From Tubiluchus corallicola (taxonomy: Eukaryota; Priapulida; Priapulimorpha; Priapulimorphida; Tubiluchidae), in assembly GCA_030141605.1 (NCBI GenBank), contig JAQGDQ010000251.1:1-64000 (forward strand): a stretch of 64,000 bases of DNA, read 5' to 3'. The position numbers and the translations under genes were made by a program. Numbering within the stretch: position 1 is the stretch's first letter; each line of letters starts with the position of its first letter. This document shows positions 1-12,099 of this stretch, piece after piece. Under the pieces are notes generated by a model. It searched no databases and was not told the origin of the DNA. It was given only the letters and a program-made list of their open reading frames with translations.

Positions 1-175
1 CGATGTTAATGACGATGACGACGACGACGATGATGATGATGATGATGATGGTGATAATGATGATAGTGGTGGTGATGATGGTGATGATGATGATGATGAT
101 GACCCCCTTGATGAAGATGATGATGTCGTCGTTATCGTCGTAGTTGTCGTCGTTATTTTTGCTATTGCTGTCCTT
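1..175. repeat. GAT/GAC trinucleotide microsatellite turning into GTC/GTT
   Basis: The window opens inside an imperfect trinucleotide array. Its first 130 bases are GAT with GAC and GGT variants; it then switches to GTC/GTT units, which are the complementary motif, up to about 175. The switch makes the tract weakly self-complementary. Its true left end lies outside the window. Confidence 0.9.
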
Positions 176-2213
176 GTTGTTAACAGGGTTGTCGTGTTGT
201 AACCCTGCTGGCTTTCGATTTTTTACACTCTTATTTCATTTAGACGTAATTTATGTTTACGAATGAGCGTAATTTTCATTCTACTGTTGTCTAAGTGTAA
301 CTATGATTCTTTTATTTATAGTATGTGAGTATACTGTTCTTCTATACTTGATCGTTAATTCAGATAGCGAGGTAAGTCATTTTCCAAATTGTTTCCTGTT
401 CGTGCTCCCAATCATCTCATTATAATCGCCCATGGCAACTTTTGCAGTAATTGCCTCACAGTACAGTACATACTGCAGTATTGCTACTAGACTAAATCTG
501 TGAGCGCCAATACTTTAATTAGGATGTTCTGCAGTAACGACAAAGCGCTTGTCGTAATTATTGTAATTAGACAGATCTTATATGGGTGTTTACATACACG
601 CACAGAAGACATATTCCAACATCTTCTGCAAGCTGCTGTTTAATTTTATCGTACGTTTCCCCTGTTTCTCTTAAAGTAATTTTTTTGCTTCTCATTTGGT
701 TGTTAAAATTCTATAATTCTTGCAGCATTCCCTTGTGTTCAAAACCATTATTGAAGGAAAATCGGACCCAATGTTATAGTATAGCTCAAAACAATTTACC
801 CTGCAAAATATGGAAAAGGAACATACTATTTTTTCAAGAATGATTTACGCTTTCGCGTGATTAGTAACTGTTCTTTGCTGTTACGTCATTCGCTAGTTAG
901 ATGGACACTAGCGCCTGCATCTCGGAAACATGTTGCGCAAAAAACAGGTGCTGTATCTCTCAGTTCGGAGGTGATCGGTTGTGACGTACTACACACCTTC
1001 GAGAGCTCATGCGTGTGCACAGTGGTAAACTTAAAATTTGAGTTCTAAACTTAAAATTTGCCGAGTTGTTCTATATCACACTGAATGTTTTACAGTAGTG
1101 CTGTACACCAATCTTCGCTTTCGTAAACACGTGCAACACGCTCTTGGAATGTTTGTGCTGCTATAAAAATTTCATTTGTGACGTAATCACTAACTGTGCA
1201 TTCCTGGCGTTAATTACGTTTTAACTTATTATTTAATTATCAGAAACTGTTTGGCATTATTTTAAGCGTTAAAATGTATACTTTTTCACATACTTCAAAA
1301 TGGCGTAGGATATGAAAAATCATCCTGTTTTTCTTTAAAAACTTGTTAAGAGCAATCTTACTGTTCTCATCATTTTCTTCTTTTCCAGAGTCATGATACT
1401 CATTGTAGGATAGATGTGGATGTACTAGATTGGAAAAAATATGGGACCAGTGACCTATAATTCAGGACTGTCAGGTTTAATCGGCCATTTTCTTTGTCCT
1501 CAAAATCTTTAAGGCTTGAGCTGAATAATTATTTTTTACGTGGCTGGCAGACTGCATAGTATGGGGTAGATACCAAGTGTTTTTGCTGATACTTGCTGAG
1601 AGACTTAAAAGTGTTTAGTGCTCAAGCTGCGCATGCAGAATGGGCTAAAACACAATCAAGGGACCTGTGATGACGAAATTTTGTGGCGTTTGACCCGAGG
1701 TCGTCGAGCCTAGGCAACCCAGTTCGGAAAATTTTGTTGAGGCTAGGCCAAGTCATAAATTCAATGGCAGGTTGATAAGCAAGGAAAATGGTGTAATTGA
1801 TGTATTAGATCAAAAATTCCAAGATGGAGTTCAAAATTTTTAAACCGGTGGCATGTGTAGTTATAATTTACCTCTTCATACAGATTTCAGCCAGACTGGA
1901 AGTTTTTTTGCATTTTTATATGTAATAGATGTGCAGGTAGATGCGGCAGATGTGAATCTAAAAAAATAAGCTTCACATGTAATGTACCCCAGCCCTGCAA
2001 CCGAGCGAAGATATTAAATGACAGTATTGAATCATTCTTACTCCGCATCATAATTTTGCAATTTCAATTCACAATTAAGATTCTTCTGTTATTAACTGAA
2101 AGTTTTCTGAAAAGTTTTTTTTCTTTATTTTCGGATTGCCTTTCACAGTTTTAAAATCATTAAAAAAAATTAATTGTTATCTGTGTATTTCAGCCAAACA
2201 CAAATACGATAGT
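176..2213. other. unannotated AT-rich DNA
   Basis: No coding region or recognisable transposon. The only repeat noted is a 20-bp direct repeat: TAAACTTAAAATTTG occurs at 1026-1040 and again at 1046-1060. Open frames at 586-843 and 857-1048 start at non-ATG codons and resemble nothing known. Confidence 0.5.
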
Positions 2214-2400
2214 AAGTAGTGAGTGAGTGAGTGAGTGAATGAGTGAGTGAGTGAGTGAGTGAGTGAGAGAGTGAGTGAGTGAGTGAGTGAGTGAGTGAGT
2301 GAGTGAATGAGTGAGTGAGTGAGTGAGTGAGTGAGTGAGTGAGTGAGTGAGTGAGTGAGTGAGTGAGTGAGTGAGTGAGTGAGGGAGGGAGTGACTAAGT
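2214..2400. repeat. (GAGT)n tetranucleotide microsatellite
   Basis: About 45 units of GAGT, with a few GAAT and GAGA variants and a decayed right end (GAGG, then TAAG units at 2395-2412). Confidence 0.97.
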
Positions 2401-2412
2401 AAGTAAGTAACT

Positions 2413-3173
2413 AAGTTATTCTATTTCGAACACGAGATTCATAAAACATACTTACAGTATAAAATTAAAATTTTTAAAAGTTATAAAACACAATTAACGC
2501 AATAAATCAAATCACTTGTAAAATGTTAATCACCAAAAGTTACGTAATTTTGATATAACCTGAAAATCTGAATTCCTTAAACAGCAAATAATAAATCGGA
2601 ATTAATCAATCGTGTCATAAGCGAATAACAACATTGATAGGTTATCCAAACCATACACTCAAGATAAGGTCAGTTAACATAAGCAAACAGTCAATGACAG
2701 GACCGAAACCTAGCTAATTATCAATTATGTTTACGTCTCGTATTTTTAAAGGAAAAAAAGTAAAAAATTCTTTAAGATGAAACATTGTACCGTTGAGATA
2801 TCGTAACGACGTTCTGATGTAGAAAGCCCACCCAGAAGTACAACGTGTAGATAAATGAACCCTCAAAAAGCTATTTTTCTGATAGTCACCACACGTGTAC
2901 TAACTAGACCTTGCGTCGTTTAACTTCTTTTGCTAAGTTCGCACAATGACTAGTCAACTATTCCGCTCCTCGTAATTATTTCTTGATAATTTGAAAGCTA
3001 TCAGTGGGAGCACTAGGCATAATTAGTTATTGATGTAAAAAGCCTCCGCTGTGCGTGTCGTACGTTGGCCTTTGATGTAAAATCTATACGGCTGAGCATA
3101 TACTTTTTTGCATCACCAGTTATGAATCTGTCTTCGAAATAAAACATTTCTCATGAAATTATGATTGTTTTTA
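2413..3173. other. unannotated AT-rich DNA
   Basis: No feature recognised between the GAGT array and the repeat fragment at 3174. It contains scattered homopolymer A runs and no usable reading frame. Confidence 0.5.
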
Positions 3174-3230
3174 TTCTTCGTTTGCGAAATAACCTATAAA
3201 GAGGTCTATCTCGCCGTGATGTTCTCGTTC
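3174..3230 (-). mobile_element. fragment of the hairpin-ended interspersed repeat (copy 1)
   Basis: On the minus strand this 57-bp piece carries AGACCTCTTTATAG followed by a degraded terminal hairpin (TTATTTCGCAAACGAA). The same end occurs at 5851-6020, 40123-40429 and 51667-51914. Upstream on the same strand, an ACGAGAA...CATCAC stretch also matches the copy at 5851. This is the shortest and most decayed copy. Confidence 0.55.
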
Positions 3231-3270
3231 ATATAATATATTTTGGAATGACTTACAGGAATCAGCGGAA

Positions 3271-3543
3271 ATGCATCACCCAAAATACTGCATGTTACTA
3301 AAGTTTATATATTTTTCGCGCGTGCAAAAAACGTACGTACATACGTGCGTTCCAGCGTGCGTGCGTACTGCGTGTGTGTCAATGGTCCAATCGTTCACAT
3401 TCCGCACTAGTTTTGTTATTGTAAAAATAAGAAATGCGGCCACTCTAGCGGTGCAAAACATTAAACAAATGCGTACAGCTTCATTGGTTCGTAATCACAA
3501 TAATTGCCATCGAACACTGCGAGCGGTCCACACGACTGACTAA
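3271..3543 (+). other. open frame of unknown meaning, probably not a gene
   Basis: A 90-codon ATG-started frame (MHHPKYCMLL...) overlaps an open frame on the opposite strand (3276-3461). I see no domain, signal peptide or splice context that I can defend. The region has more CpG and GTGC-type alternating sequence (3318-3380) than its surroundings, and that alone can keep frames open. Confidence 0.15.
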
Positions 3544-3828
3544 CACTGAATAATCAAATCATAACCGTCATTTTCTCAGCTCCCTACCAATGATGGGAGA
3601 AGTACACGTGAATATCTAATGACTCAGAAAAGCTTGGATGACAAATTTTCTGCCGCGGACGTCATAACATCAGTTAGCATATTAATAACAGGGATACGAT
3701 CAAGAAATTGAAAAGAGGCGCCAGTTTTGTAAACTAGTGCATTCTGTCTCACGGTGAAAAGAAAAAATGCAAAAATGCACTTATTAGAATTTGTAATTTA
3801 TAGCAATCACTGAATAAGTAAAATCGGC

Positions 3829-4045
3829 AAGTAAGCACAGAACATGCTGCACAAAAATATAGAATTGAAAAAACACATTTAGACACAAGTAAGCACAGAA
3901 TATGCTGCACAAAAAATATAGAATTGAAAAAACATTTAGACACAAGTAAGCACAGAATATGCTGCAAAAAAATATAGAATTGAAAAAACACATTTAGACA
4001 CAAGTAAGCACAGAATATGCTGCACAAAAACATAAAATTTAAAAT
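3829..4045. repeat. 58-bp minisatellite, about 3.7 copies
   Basis: Units start at 3829, 3887, 3944 and 4002 with AAGTAAGCACAGAA and end with CATTTAGACAC. Spacing is 58, 57 and 58 bp, and units differ by single substitutions and A-run length changes. The minus strand stays open across the array (3749-4048) only because the unit has few stop codons. The repeated peptide is hydrophobic and Cys-rich, and nothing indicates that it is made. Confidence 0.93.
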
Positions 4046-5399
4046 CACAAAACAATAAAAAAGTATGAAACACCATTAATACGACGTCAGTAAGAGCACT
4101 AGTAATCCGGCAAAGAAATACACCTACTAATACATAGATTGTTAGTGCACAAAAAATTAGGCATACTGTTTCTGTCTGTTACAATAAGCAGGAATACAGG
4201 AAGCAGGAAAAAAATCAATTTCATTTTACTTTACACGTTACTTTTATTGGAAGCGATGCCCCGGCATCATTACATTTTATTTAATTTATTGCGTAATCGT
4301 GAACGTTTCGTTATTTTTTATAGTCATATCATGTTCATTTATTGTACATAATTAGGCCTTAGTTTTGCACTTTAGTTTTTTTTAGTATACACTGGACGCA
4401 TTTGTCTTGAACAGTGTTGTTATTTTAACATTACGCTGAGGCTCACTCAATTTTATTATAATGAGTGAACCATTTTAAAGACAAATAAAGAATTAATATA
4501 TATATATATATATATAAGAGATAGAGCTGCTTATTGAAAATCTCCTTGATTGCAAAAACCACAAATCCAAAATCAAAATAAATTTTGACACCAAACTTGA
4601 AAAACATGAAATTTGAAAAATTGGAATAAAACCTACATTTGAACCAAAACCTTCTGCTTACAAGGCAACGCACAGCACGGCCAGCGTATCCCCCGTGATC
4701 AGCCCAAAGCTCATCCCTTATAACGACCAACTAATGCTCGTTCGTTCATCTATTGGTTCACCAAAAAGCAAACAGGAAAACATTAGTTTCTAATATTCAT
4801 TGCACTTATTATGTGCTGTGTAATAGTTGAGCCCCAGTTAAAGAATAATCTAAAGTAATTTTTTTACCTGTTCATTTAATTTTGGTAGATTTGTATACTA
4901 GGATAATGACAAGCTGATTACTATTTCCCTGGCTTCACTTTTGTATATATATATATATGTATGTATATATATATATGTAATCTTTATCTGCTTTTAAAAT
5001 ACATTCATAATCACTGAAAAAAAAGTAAAACTTAAATCATGTATTGGCATCAAATGATTTTCATTTACATCCATGCACTAAACAGAATCCTCCACCTCAG
5101 AGCCCAAGTTAATAACTTCATCAGGCATGCAGGCAAATGTAAAATCTCGGGTTTAAGTAATTTATTCAGTGACTGAGTCCTAAATAATGATTTCATTGAG
5201 GTGCGATTATGGTGATTATAGCCATCATTTGTCTCACGCCCGCCTGATGTTTTAACAGGGGTGATTGCTTCCATGATGGCTTTCTACTACTGATGGTGAC
5301 AGAATTTCAATGCAATTACCTTGATGACTGTGATTACTACACGTACAGCCATTGCCGTAAAGGTGCAGAGATTTCCGCTTAATCTGTTTTTTACAGGCT
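4046..5399. other. unannotated DNA with two short (TA)n runs
   Basis: (TA)n runs lie at 4495-4516 and 4944-4977, the second interrupted by GTATG. Overlapping frames on both strands around 5065-5506 have no recognised content. Confidence 0.5.
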
Positions 5400-5575
5400 A
5401 TTGCCGCTGTTGCTGTTGCCATTGTCACTATTGCTGTTATTGGTGGTGGTATTGCTGCTGCTGCTGTCGTTCTTATTGTTGTTACCGCTATTGTAGCTAC
5501 TGCCACAGATCTGCTGCTATTATTATTGTTGTCATAGATGTCAATGATATCTTACTTGCTGCTATAGTAACTTTA
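5400..5575. repeat. imperfect TGC/TGT/TGG trinucleotide tract
   Basis: A degenerate three-base periodicity, rich in TGC, TGT and TTG units, runs through the interval. It gives Cys- or Val-rich frames on the plus strand and Ala/Thr-rich frames on the minus strand. No unit is repeated cleanly more than four times, so this is an old array. Confidence 0.7.
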
Positions 5576-5850
5576 TTTTTTTTATGCTTGGTTATAGTGT
5601 TGTTGGTGCTGCTTGATTATAAAACATTTTTTGAGCTACAGAAAAATTAGGAAAAAACGATATCATTAATGAAGGCATCTATTGTCACGTTGTTGCTTAT
5701 TTGTATAACTTTTCTGCCAATGTTCGTACTTTTTAATGTCTGACATTGAACTTATGTCCCGACTTCTGTCATTTGTCAGAGTGGTGGCATTACACTTCGT
5801 AGCTCCGCATCGTAGCTTCACTTATCACATTAGCACTTATCTTCTAAGAA

Positions 5851-6020
5851 ACTAATCCGGAATGCGAGGCATGGGATTATAAAAATATAAAATGTGGAGG
5901 TACTCTACTGTGACCTTACAATATTAAAAGTTGATAAAAACCTAAAAAAACAACGAGAAGAAAAACAGATCATCACAACGAAACAGACCTCTTTACAGAG
6001 TTACTTCGTAAGCGAGTAAC
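5851..6020 (+). mobile_element. hairpin-ended interspersed repeat (copy 2)
   Basis: A 170-bp copy of a family found four times in the window. It begins near GGAATGCGAGG, has an A-rich middle, then GAAACAGACCTCTTTA, and ends in the near-palindrome GTTACTTCGTAAGCGAGTAAC (6000-6020), whose outer six bases pair perfectly. No coding capacity. A 3'-terminal hairpin suggests a Helitron-type end, but I do not see the CTRR that should follow it. It may instead be one end of a MITE or the tail of another non-autonomous element. Confidence 0.65.
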
Positions 6021-6075
6021 CAAAAAAGCAAAACATCACAGGAAATCCTTGTTTCAAAGTTATGGTTACAGACCA

Positions 6076-6100
6076 CCCGCCACCCCTACCCCCACCCCCC
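6076..6100 (-). other. G-quadruplex motif
   Basis: Four C runs of 3, 4, 5 and 6 bases at 6076-6078, 6083-6086, 6089-6093 and 6095-6100 are separated by loops of 4, 2 and 1 bases. The minus strand therefore fits the usual four-tract G-quadruplex pattern. It stands out in AT-rich surroundings. Confidence 0.75.
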
Positions 6101-7424
6101 AAATATGTAAAAAATAAGTGATGCAAATTTAATTTGTTGTCTATGATATGCATGTAGTTGAAAAGTTACCACTGAGCATTCATTGTATCATACACACATT
6201 ATTGCCTGCAGGCTATACATGACCACATTGGCTTAAGCTGCTCCTTAAATCCGATCACACGAAGTTCCCAGACAAAGGCGACTAATTAATCGAATTCAGT
6301 GAAAATCAATGCAGGCCCACCCTTGATAAATAATTCTCTTTATTTCAAGCGAGAAAATCGGGGGACAATAGAGGCGAGAATACAAAGGGGCTTGACTGTT
6401 TAACGGAGGGAGAAACCATGTGTTTAGGCGCACGCACAGATCAATGAATTATGCCTTATTATACAAAATTAATATTCAAGAAATTGGAACCAATATAAAG
6501 TCGCTCACTGAGGTCCAAAATCAGCATAAAATTTTTTGATGTCGCCTGCTTTAGTTAGTATTTCAGAAATTTCTCGCTGTTTTTTGTTTTTCAATTTTCT
6601 TTGCAGCTAGTTAACCAGCTAAATTGATCTCATGACAAACTTTCACTCAGTTTTTCAAAAGTGTTTCGCTACAATTTAAGTTTTACACTGTTTTTTCTGG
6701 TGACTCTAGAGCAGACGTATAGTATAGCGCAACTTAGTCTTAGTCTAGTGTATAATTTAGTGCAGTAACCTTACGAACGTAAGTTTGTCAACAGAGTTCT
6801 CACAATACCTGGAATCGGTAACCAAGTTGTCATTTATTTGATTCCTCTAGTAATTGCTATTTTAATGATTTTCTAAATAATGAGGGAACTTTTGAAACAC
6901 CCTGTATTTATTACTTGGTAAAGTACGCTAATGAAGTTTAAGAAACATGATCATGATCTTCACGATCATCACCAATGCCATCAGCAGCGCCACCACCAAG
7001 CACCACTATAAGTACAGCCGACATCATTAAAAAATTGATGCAAAGTTTGATATATGTAACGTAACTAGAATCACGCTCAGTAAAACGCAGATCTCTGTTA
7101 AGGCCTGCAGATTGGTGATTCTTAAAGGTCTCATTGAATCTATTGTAGTAGACATTGAAGTATTAACATTTTTAGAGTATTCCACCCACTCCTACCTGCA
7201 ACTAACAGCGTAAGTACTTCTACTCCCAAAGCTAGATTTGGTAGAAGTTGTTGAACATCTTTATTTATCTTAGCTAGTCATGTTGTTTTTTGGTTGTGAT
7301 TTAGTAAAAGTACACCGTTTATGTTATGACGTCACCAATCGCTCTGACGCTATCTGATTTATGACGCGCCCTTACAGGAACGACGACGTATGGTATAGTT
7401 TTGCAGTCTGTCCTGCAATGTGTG
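6101..7424. other. unannotated AT-rich DNA
   Basis: No gene or repeat recognised. There are short CAC/ACC-rich bits near 6970-7010 and a TGACGTCA-like site, ATGACGTCACC, at 7325-7335. The latter could be a CREB/ATF site but has no supporting context. Confidence 0.45.
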
Positions 7425-7960
7425 CTGTTCTTCAACGCAAGAATGTATTAACTAGCAAGAAATAAGTCTAACCACAAGACTTCGACCACTTAATGCATAT
7501 ATACCAGCATACCAGCATATTTATATACAACAGTGAAACATGGGGTTTTCTGATAATTCAAGAAAAGTGAGTTGACGCTTCACAGAAGTCTTCTAAGGAA
7601 AGTTTTGAAGATAAAATGACCTTATATAATCAAAAATGAAGATTAATATACCTGAACCAAACAAATTCCTTAGAGTACAAAAGTCTGGCTCCGAAAATTG
7701 AGATGATTATGATACCTTCTAAGATTACCAGGTGACACACCAGTAAGAATCTCCTTAAAGAAAATCTTAAAACCTTGCCAAAACCCACATGGCAAACCAA
7801 AAACAACTTGGAAGCTAATATAAATAACGATGTTCAACAGTTTCAACCAAATCTATCTTTAGGAGTAGAAGAGCTTACACTGTTAATTGCAGATTGTAGT
7901 GTATGCAACTGCATGTATGCTGCAGCTCCATCAACTTGATTAATAACTGACTCTCTTGGC
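7425..7960 (+). pseudogene. decayed non-LTR retrotransposon 3' end (LINE family A, copy 1)
   Basis: Broken plus-strand frames give peptides typical of the region after the reverse transcriptase domain in many LINEs: a Tyr-Asn-Ser-Glu-Thr-Trp motif near 7530, then RLPGDTPVRISLKKI followed by GKPKTTW in one frame at about 7718-7813. The residues after it again align with copy 2 at 9125-9640, including a Leu-Leu-x-Ala-Asp stretch. At least three frameshifts or stops separate the pieces. I infer a 5'-truncated, dead copy. The clade cannot be fixed from this short end; endonuclease-reverse transcriptase LINEs of the RTE or CR1 groups are possible. Confidence 0.7.
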
Positions 7961-9124
7961 GCACAATCCATTGTCTTTCGAGACAGAAGGATGCCAACAA
8001 CAACAACAACAGTGTATGCAACGCTCCAACAAATAGTAATACCTCAATGTCTACAACAGACGGAATGGGGCTTTGAAAAAAGTGTCTTTTAGCCATGTAA
8101 CTTCTGTTACTGTTTCTGTAGAAACGTCCCAGGATAAACACAGAAAGCCTATATATGGCATCTAGTGCACTAAAATAAAATTTTTTTATGTAATTATAAT
8201 TTTTTATTTGGTTGTATTTGGATAATTGCATTACTGTGTAATTGTATAATTATTATATCTTTATAATCTTGTTATTGTCGCCCGTCATTTGTCCCTGCAT
8301 TATATATTATGCTATTTTATACGAATACATTAAATCCGTTTAACTAATATGTGTTATACCATTCGAGTACGTAATATATAACAAATAAATAACGAATATT
8401 AACACTAAAACTAAAAAATAACGAACACTTTATTTTTAGGTTTCATATTCGCAACAATGACAAATAGAACGTGTCAAACTAATTAACAGAAGAAAAACGA
8501 AGATAACCATTTAACAGTTTATCGATTATCTTGTTCTGCTTTACAGGTAATTTTTGAAGATACAACAACAGACAATAAAAGGCAAAATTGTCGACATTTT
8601 ACTTCTAACAGCTAGAGAAAGGATGGATCTTCGACTCGACTTTCTAGAAGAACAGTTAAATTTATAGTCCCCCATTGTTATGAGTGGTTTAAAGCAGACG
8701 ATTTGTTTCATTTCCCATGACTCCAGCCATGCCATTGAACAGTTGCAAATTAGTTTATTTTCTGTAAAAGATAAAGTAAGAAAGAATTAGTTGTATTTTC
8801 TATCTCAGGAAAACATGGTTATTTAATGGTACGTAATCGTCTAAATTTACGCTTAAACTGGTATAGTGGCATCAAATTACATTTACATGCAAAAGCCGCG
8901 CTTATAAGTTGAGCAAATTTACCTAATTTGTTTTTGTAAGTTGCTTCATAGTTTCCTACTTATTTCTATAGCTCCTCATTCCACCTATTGTTATTACATT
9001 ACATGAATGATATACGTGACAAAAAAGCCATTAATTCTAGGTTTTAAATGTATTGTACTTAACACAGAAGATGATATCAAAAACAGTAAACAACGGGCAG
9101 TGCACGGTTTCAGCCAAAATAAAT
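7961..9124. other. unannotated AT-rich DNA between two LINE copies
   Basis: Holds a short (CAA)n run at 7996-8010 and very AT-rich sequence at 8180-8440. Minus-strand frames at 7875-8231 and 8541-8735 have no recognised motif; the first is largely antisense to the LINE fragment. Confidence 0.45.
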
Positions 9125-9640
9125 CAATTCTAACCAGCAAGAAACTATCCCTCTAAACAAGGTTGTGACTCTTTAATACAGAAGTAACTAGTATCTTTAT
9201 CTATAATCATGAATTGTGGGGCCTAGCTGCAACACAGGAAGGACGAAACATATGTGTTTCACAGAGGTCTACTTAGAAAAATCTTGAAAATAAAGTGGCC
9301 TTTTTAAATGGCTTTAAATTAAATATATCATTTCAAATAAGCCGCTGTATAACAGAACCAAAGAAGACATTTGGAGCACTAAAACAGAATCAGAAGGGTA
9401 AGATGGGTAATATGAGATTGTCAGAAACAAAACCAATAAATCAGCTTTAAATGAGGCACAGAAGCGACCTTCGGGCAAACCAAAAACTGCTTGGATATCA
9501 AAAATTAATAAAGATTTAGAACTGTTGAGGTCAAACCTAACAATAGCATCACAGGCATTGAAACTTTTAACTGCAGACAGGAAACAGTGGAGTGCTCTAA
9601 TAAAAGATAGAGGCTCTATGACTACAATACGTGCTTAAAG
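9125..9640 (+). pseudogene. decayed non-LTR retrotransposon 3' end (LINE family A, copy 2)
   Basis: Same family and strand as 7425-7960. The shared segments run in the same order: a Leu-Thr-Ser-Lys-Lys-like start, a Ser-Ile-Phe-x-Tyr-Asn stretch near 9200, then a Leu-Leu-Arg-Lys-Ile-Leu-Lys-Ile-Lys-Trp stretch near 9270. The last 65 codons (9441-9638) are fully open and contain RPSGKPKTAWISKI and then LLTADRKQWSALI, ending at a natural stop. That Gly-x-Pro-x-x-x-Trp ... Asp-Arg-x-x-Trp pattern is the usual carboxyl terminus of such LINE polyproteins. Upstream parts are frameshifted. A second copy 1.7 kb away suggests the family is abundant in this genome. Confidence 0.78.
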
Positions 9641-10065
9641 CAACAGATGAAAAAGAAATCTAGGTTACATATAATTCAATATTGCTTATATTACTGTAGT
9701 TAATGAACTACGTTCATGCTACTTTCCCCTTTGTCCTTTTGCTGTTGCCATCTTTCGGGTTTTATGTGTTTATATCATTTAAAAATGTTTTAACAAACTA
9801 ATATTAGTTAGAACAGAAAGTCAGGAACGAATTGACACTTTGGTGCATGAGCCACCGTTTCATAAGAATTTTAGTGGCATCAAAGTTTACAGTTATTACC
9901 TCGCCCTTTTGTATATGTACCCGTCTGGATTTTACATCTCTGCTCTAGAGTCAATATAGTAGCAAAAGAAAACGGTACATGCCTCAAATGCAGACTAATA
10001 ACCGTTCTTACAGAATGAGAATTTATCACAAAATGAACGTTGCGGTCAATTAGCTAAAAAATTAG
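9641..10065. other. unannotated DNA
   Basis: Probably includes the 3' UTR of the LINE copy that ends at 9638, but no clear tail or poly(A) signal marks its end. Nothing else recognised. Confidence 0.4.
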
Positions 10066-10285
10066 TAGACGGTATAATCTAGTGGTAACGCGTCTGCTTT
10101 CCGTCTGGGGGGTCGTGAGTTCGATACTGCGGCCAGGACATACCAAAGAGTTTAAAAATGGTACCTGCTTGTTGCTCTACCTGGGACGTGATATTTGCTG
10201 TAAAAGCGGGATGATAATGGCCTGTTATTTCTTTAAGCTAAAAGGTGAAATGTTCTTTTATTTTATGTTAATTATTTATCTATTT
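10066..10285 (+). mobile_element. tRNA-derived SINE
   Basis: The head has an A-box-like TATAATCTAGTGG at 10073-10085 and a B-box-like GAGTTCGATAC at 10117-10127, spaced as in a tRNA. It is followed by a non-tRNA body starting CATACCAAAGAGTTTAAAAA. I recall this tRNA-head-plus-body layout from several marine invertebrate SINE families, but the family name is not verified. RNA polymerase III would have transcribed the source copy. A (GTT)n/(TTA)n array follows within about 30 bases and may have grown from the SINE tail. Confidence 0.75.
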
Positions 10286-10294
10286 TTGTTGTTG

Positions 10295-10365
<71 letters not shown>

Positions 10366-10441
10366 AACATTATTGTTATCATCATCATCATCATCATGGT
10401 CATCTTCATCGTCATCGTCATCATCATTCTAATCATCATTA

Positions 10442-10527
<86 letters not shown>
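10286..10527. repeat. (TTA)n - (TCA)n - (TTA)n compound microsatellite
   Basis: About 90 bp of TTA units, then a 60-bp block of TCA/TCG units (10378-10440), then a further 85 bp of TTA. Leu- or Ser-rich open frames here are translations of the array. Confidence 0.97.
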
Positions 10528-10528
<1 letters not shown>

Positions 10529-12099
10529 AAAAAGAAAATTGGAAATCAAGCTGCCAACGAACTTATCATTTACCTATATGGTAACCACAATAATTTACAT
10601 AGTCTACGTAAATCCTAAATTCTAATCTCGTAACTAGAATTACCTTTCAGTATTAACCAAAACAATATATCCCATGATCTCTCATATATTGGTTCGTCAG
10701 TTAGCGTCAGAAGAGTTTTGGTTACCTCAAATCTGTTCAACGTAAATAGCTTTCTGAGATCCAAAGAATCAATTTTTACTAAGTTTGAACGGTTTCTTGT
10801 GATAATTTCATGAACATACCGGCAGAGAAACCCCTGGGTTATATTCGCTTTAACTGGATATTATCCTCAAGAACAATACGATGTATTGTTGCACCGAGAA
10901 ATGCACCATTATGTAGTGCAAGGTGCCGTCTCTCGCATTTGTAACTCTTCAATGAACGTGAAATTCAAGAACCCATATGTGACGAACTATTGGTAGAATC
11001 TATAAATAACTATAGTCTTGCTGAAAGCGTTATTATAGTCCTCCAGTTTTTTGGTTATTTCCAAGAGATTTCGATCGTAGGTCGGTTGTTTTTTGCCGTC
11101 AATGACACAAGCTCGTCAAGCTCTATCGTTTCGATAGAGGTCTTGTCGTTGCATAGCAGCTTGTGGTGCCACGTATTATTTTGTTGTACAAGTCCACATA
11201 TAACGAAAAGATGGTTCCTATGGAAAGCCTCATCCTAGGACGCTTACCCAGTGAGCACATCACAAGTTAGAAGTTAGGGTGGCTACTGTAGGCTAATTCT
11301 CAAACCAAAACAGCTTTGGTTAAAACTCTATCTTGACGGAGGTGTCATATTTCTTGTTACGATTTTCGAAACGTGTTGATCACGTGGTATGAAAATTAAG
11401 CAATTGGTTAAGACTTTGGTCATTTGGTTATGACGCCAGGAAGTTTTGCTAAAGTCTGCGTAGACATTATGTGACAGACGCGCAACCATCATGTTAAATA
11501 CATCTTCGTTGTAATGCGAGTTTACAGGCACCAATAAACATCTGATATGCGTGCTCACCTAAACGAACAATAAAAATGTGTATGCTTTCGAGAGGTTCAT
11601 TTTATATTTCAAAATTTCTGAATATTCGTTGTCATTCACTTTAGCTGACAGCCACAAGTTTCTTCAATTTTCACATTCACTCGCAATCAGATATAGTTTA
11701 ATCTGCGGCCAAAGAAAGCTATTAAAATTAATCTTTTTAAAATACATGCTGTATCTTATCTAATTTGCTAATGTCATCTGGTCTGTTTTTCTCCTCCGTC
11801 TCCTCTTTTCTTTCCCTTCGCCAGATTTGCAATTATTCAAATTTGTTCAATTCCTATCCAGACACAAAATGTGTAGGCCTAATTCGATTTGAAACCAGAC
11901 TTACGGTTAATGCGATCAAGCGAAACTAGACCAGGTAAACTGCAACAAGGTTTCCCATAGGGTTCGTATTCTTTCTCACCTAAATTACAAACACTAGGAA
12001 ATTAAATTAATGTGTAGTAATTAGGTACAAAATTTAAAGTTTCCAACCATGGATATCACAAAGCTATCACAAAGTTTCCTATCCACGGCTATAGCGAAC
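10528..12099. other. unannotated DNA
   Basis: No recognisable coding sequence or repeat. Small frames at 10990-11238, 11328-11558 and 11578-11763 carry no motif I know. Confidence 0.45.

Noticed and set aside
1300-2000. Possible similarity to the minus strand of 39270-39560 (TTTCAGCCAGA and AATTTTGTTGA words)
   Set aside because: Only short shared words; I could not extend them into an alignment by eye.
3829-4045. CRISPR-like array
   Set aside because: The repeats are contiguous 58-bp units without variable spacers, and the genome is eukaryotic in character; it is a minisatellite.
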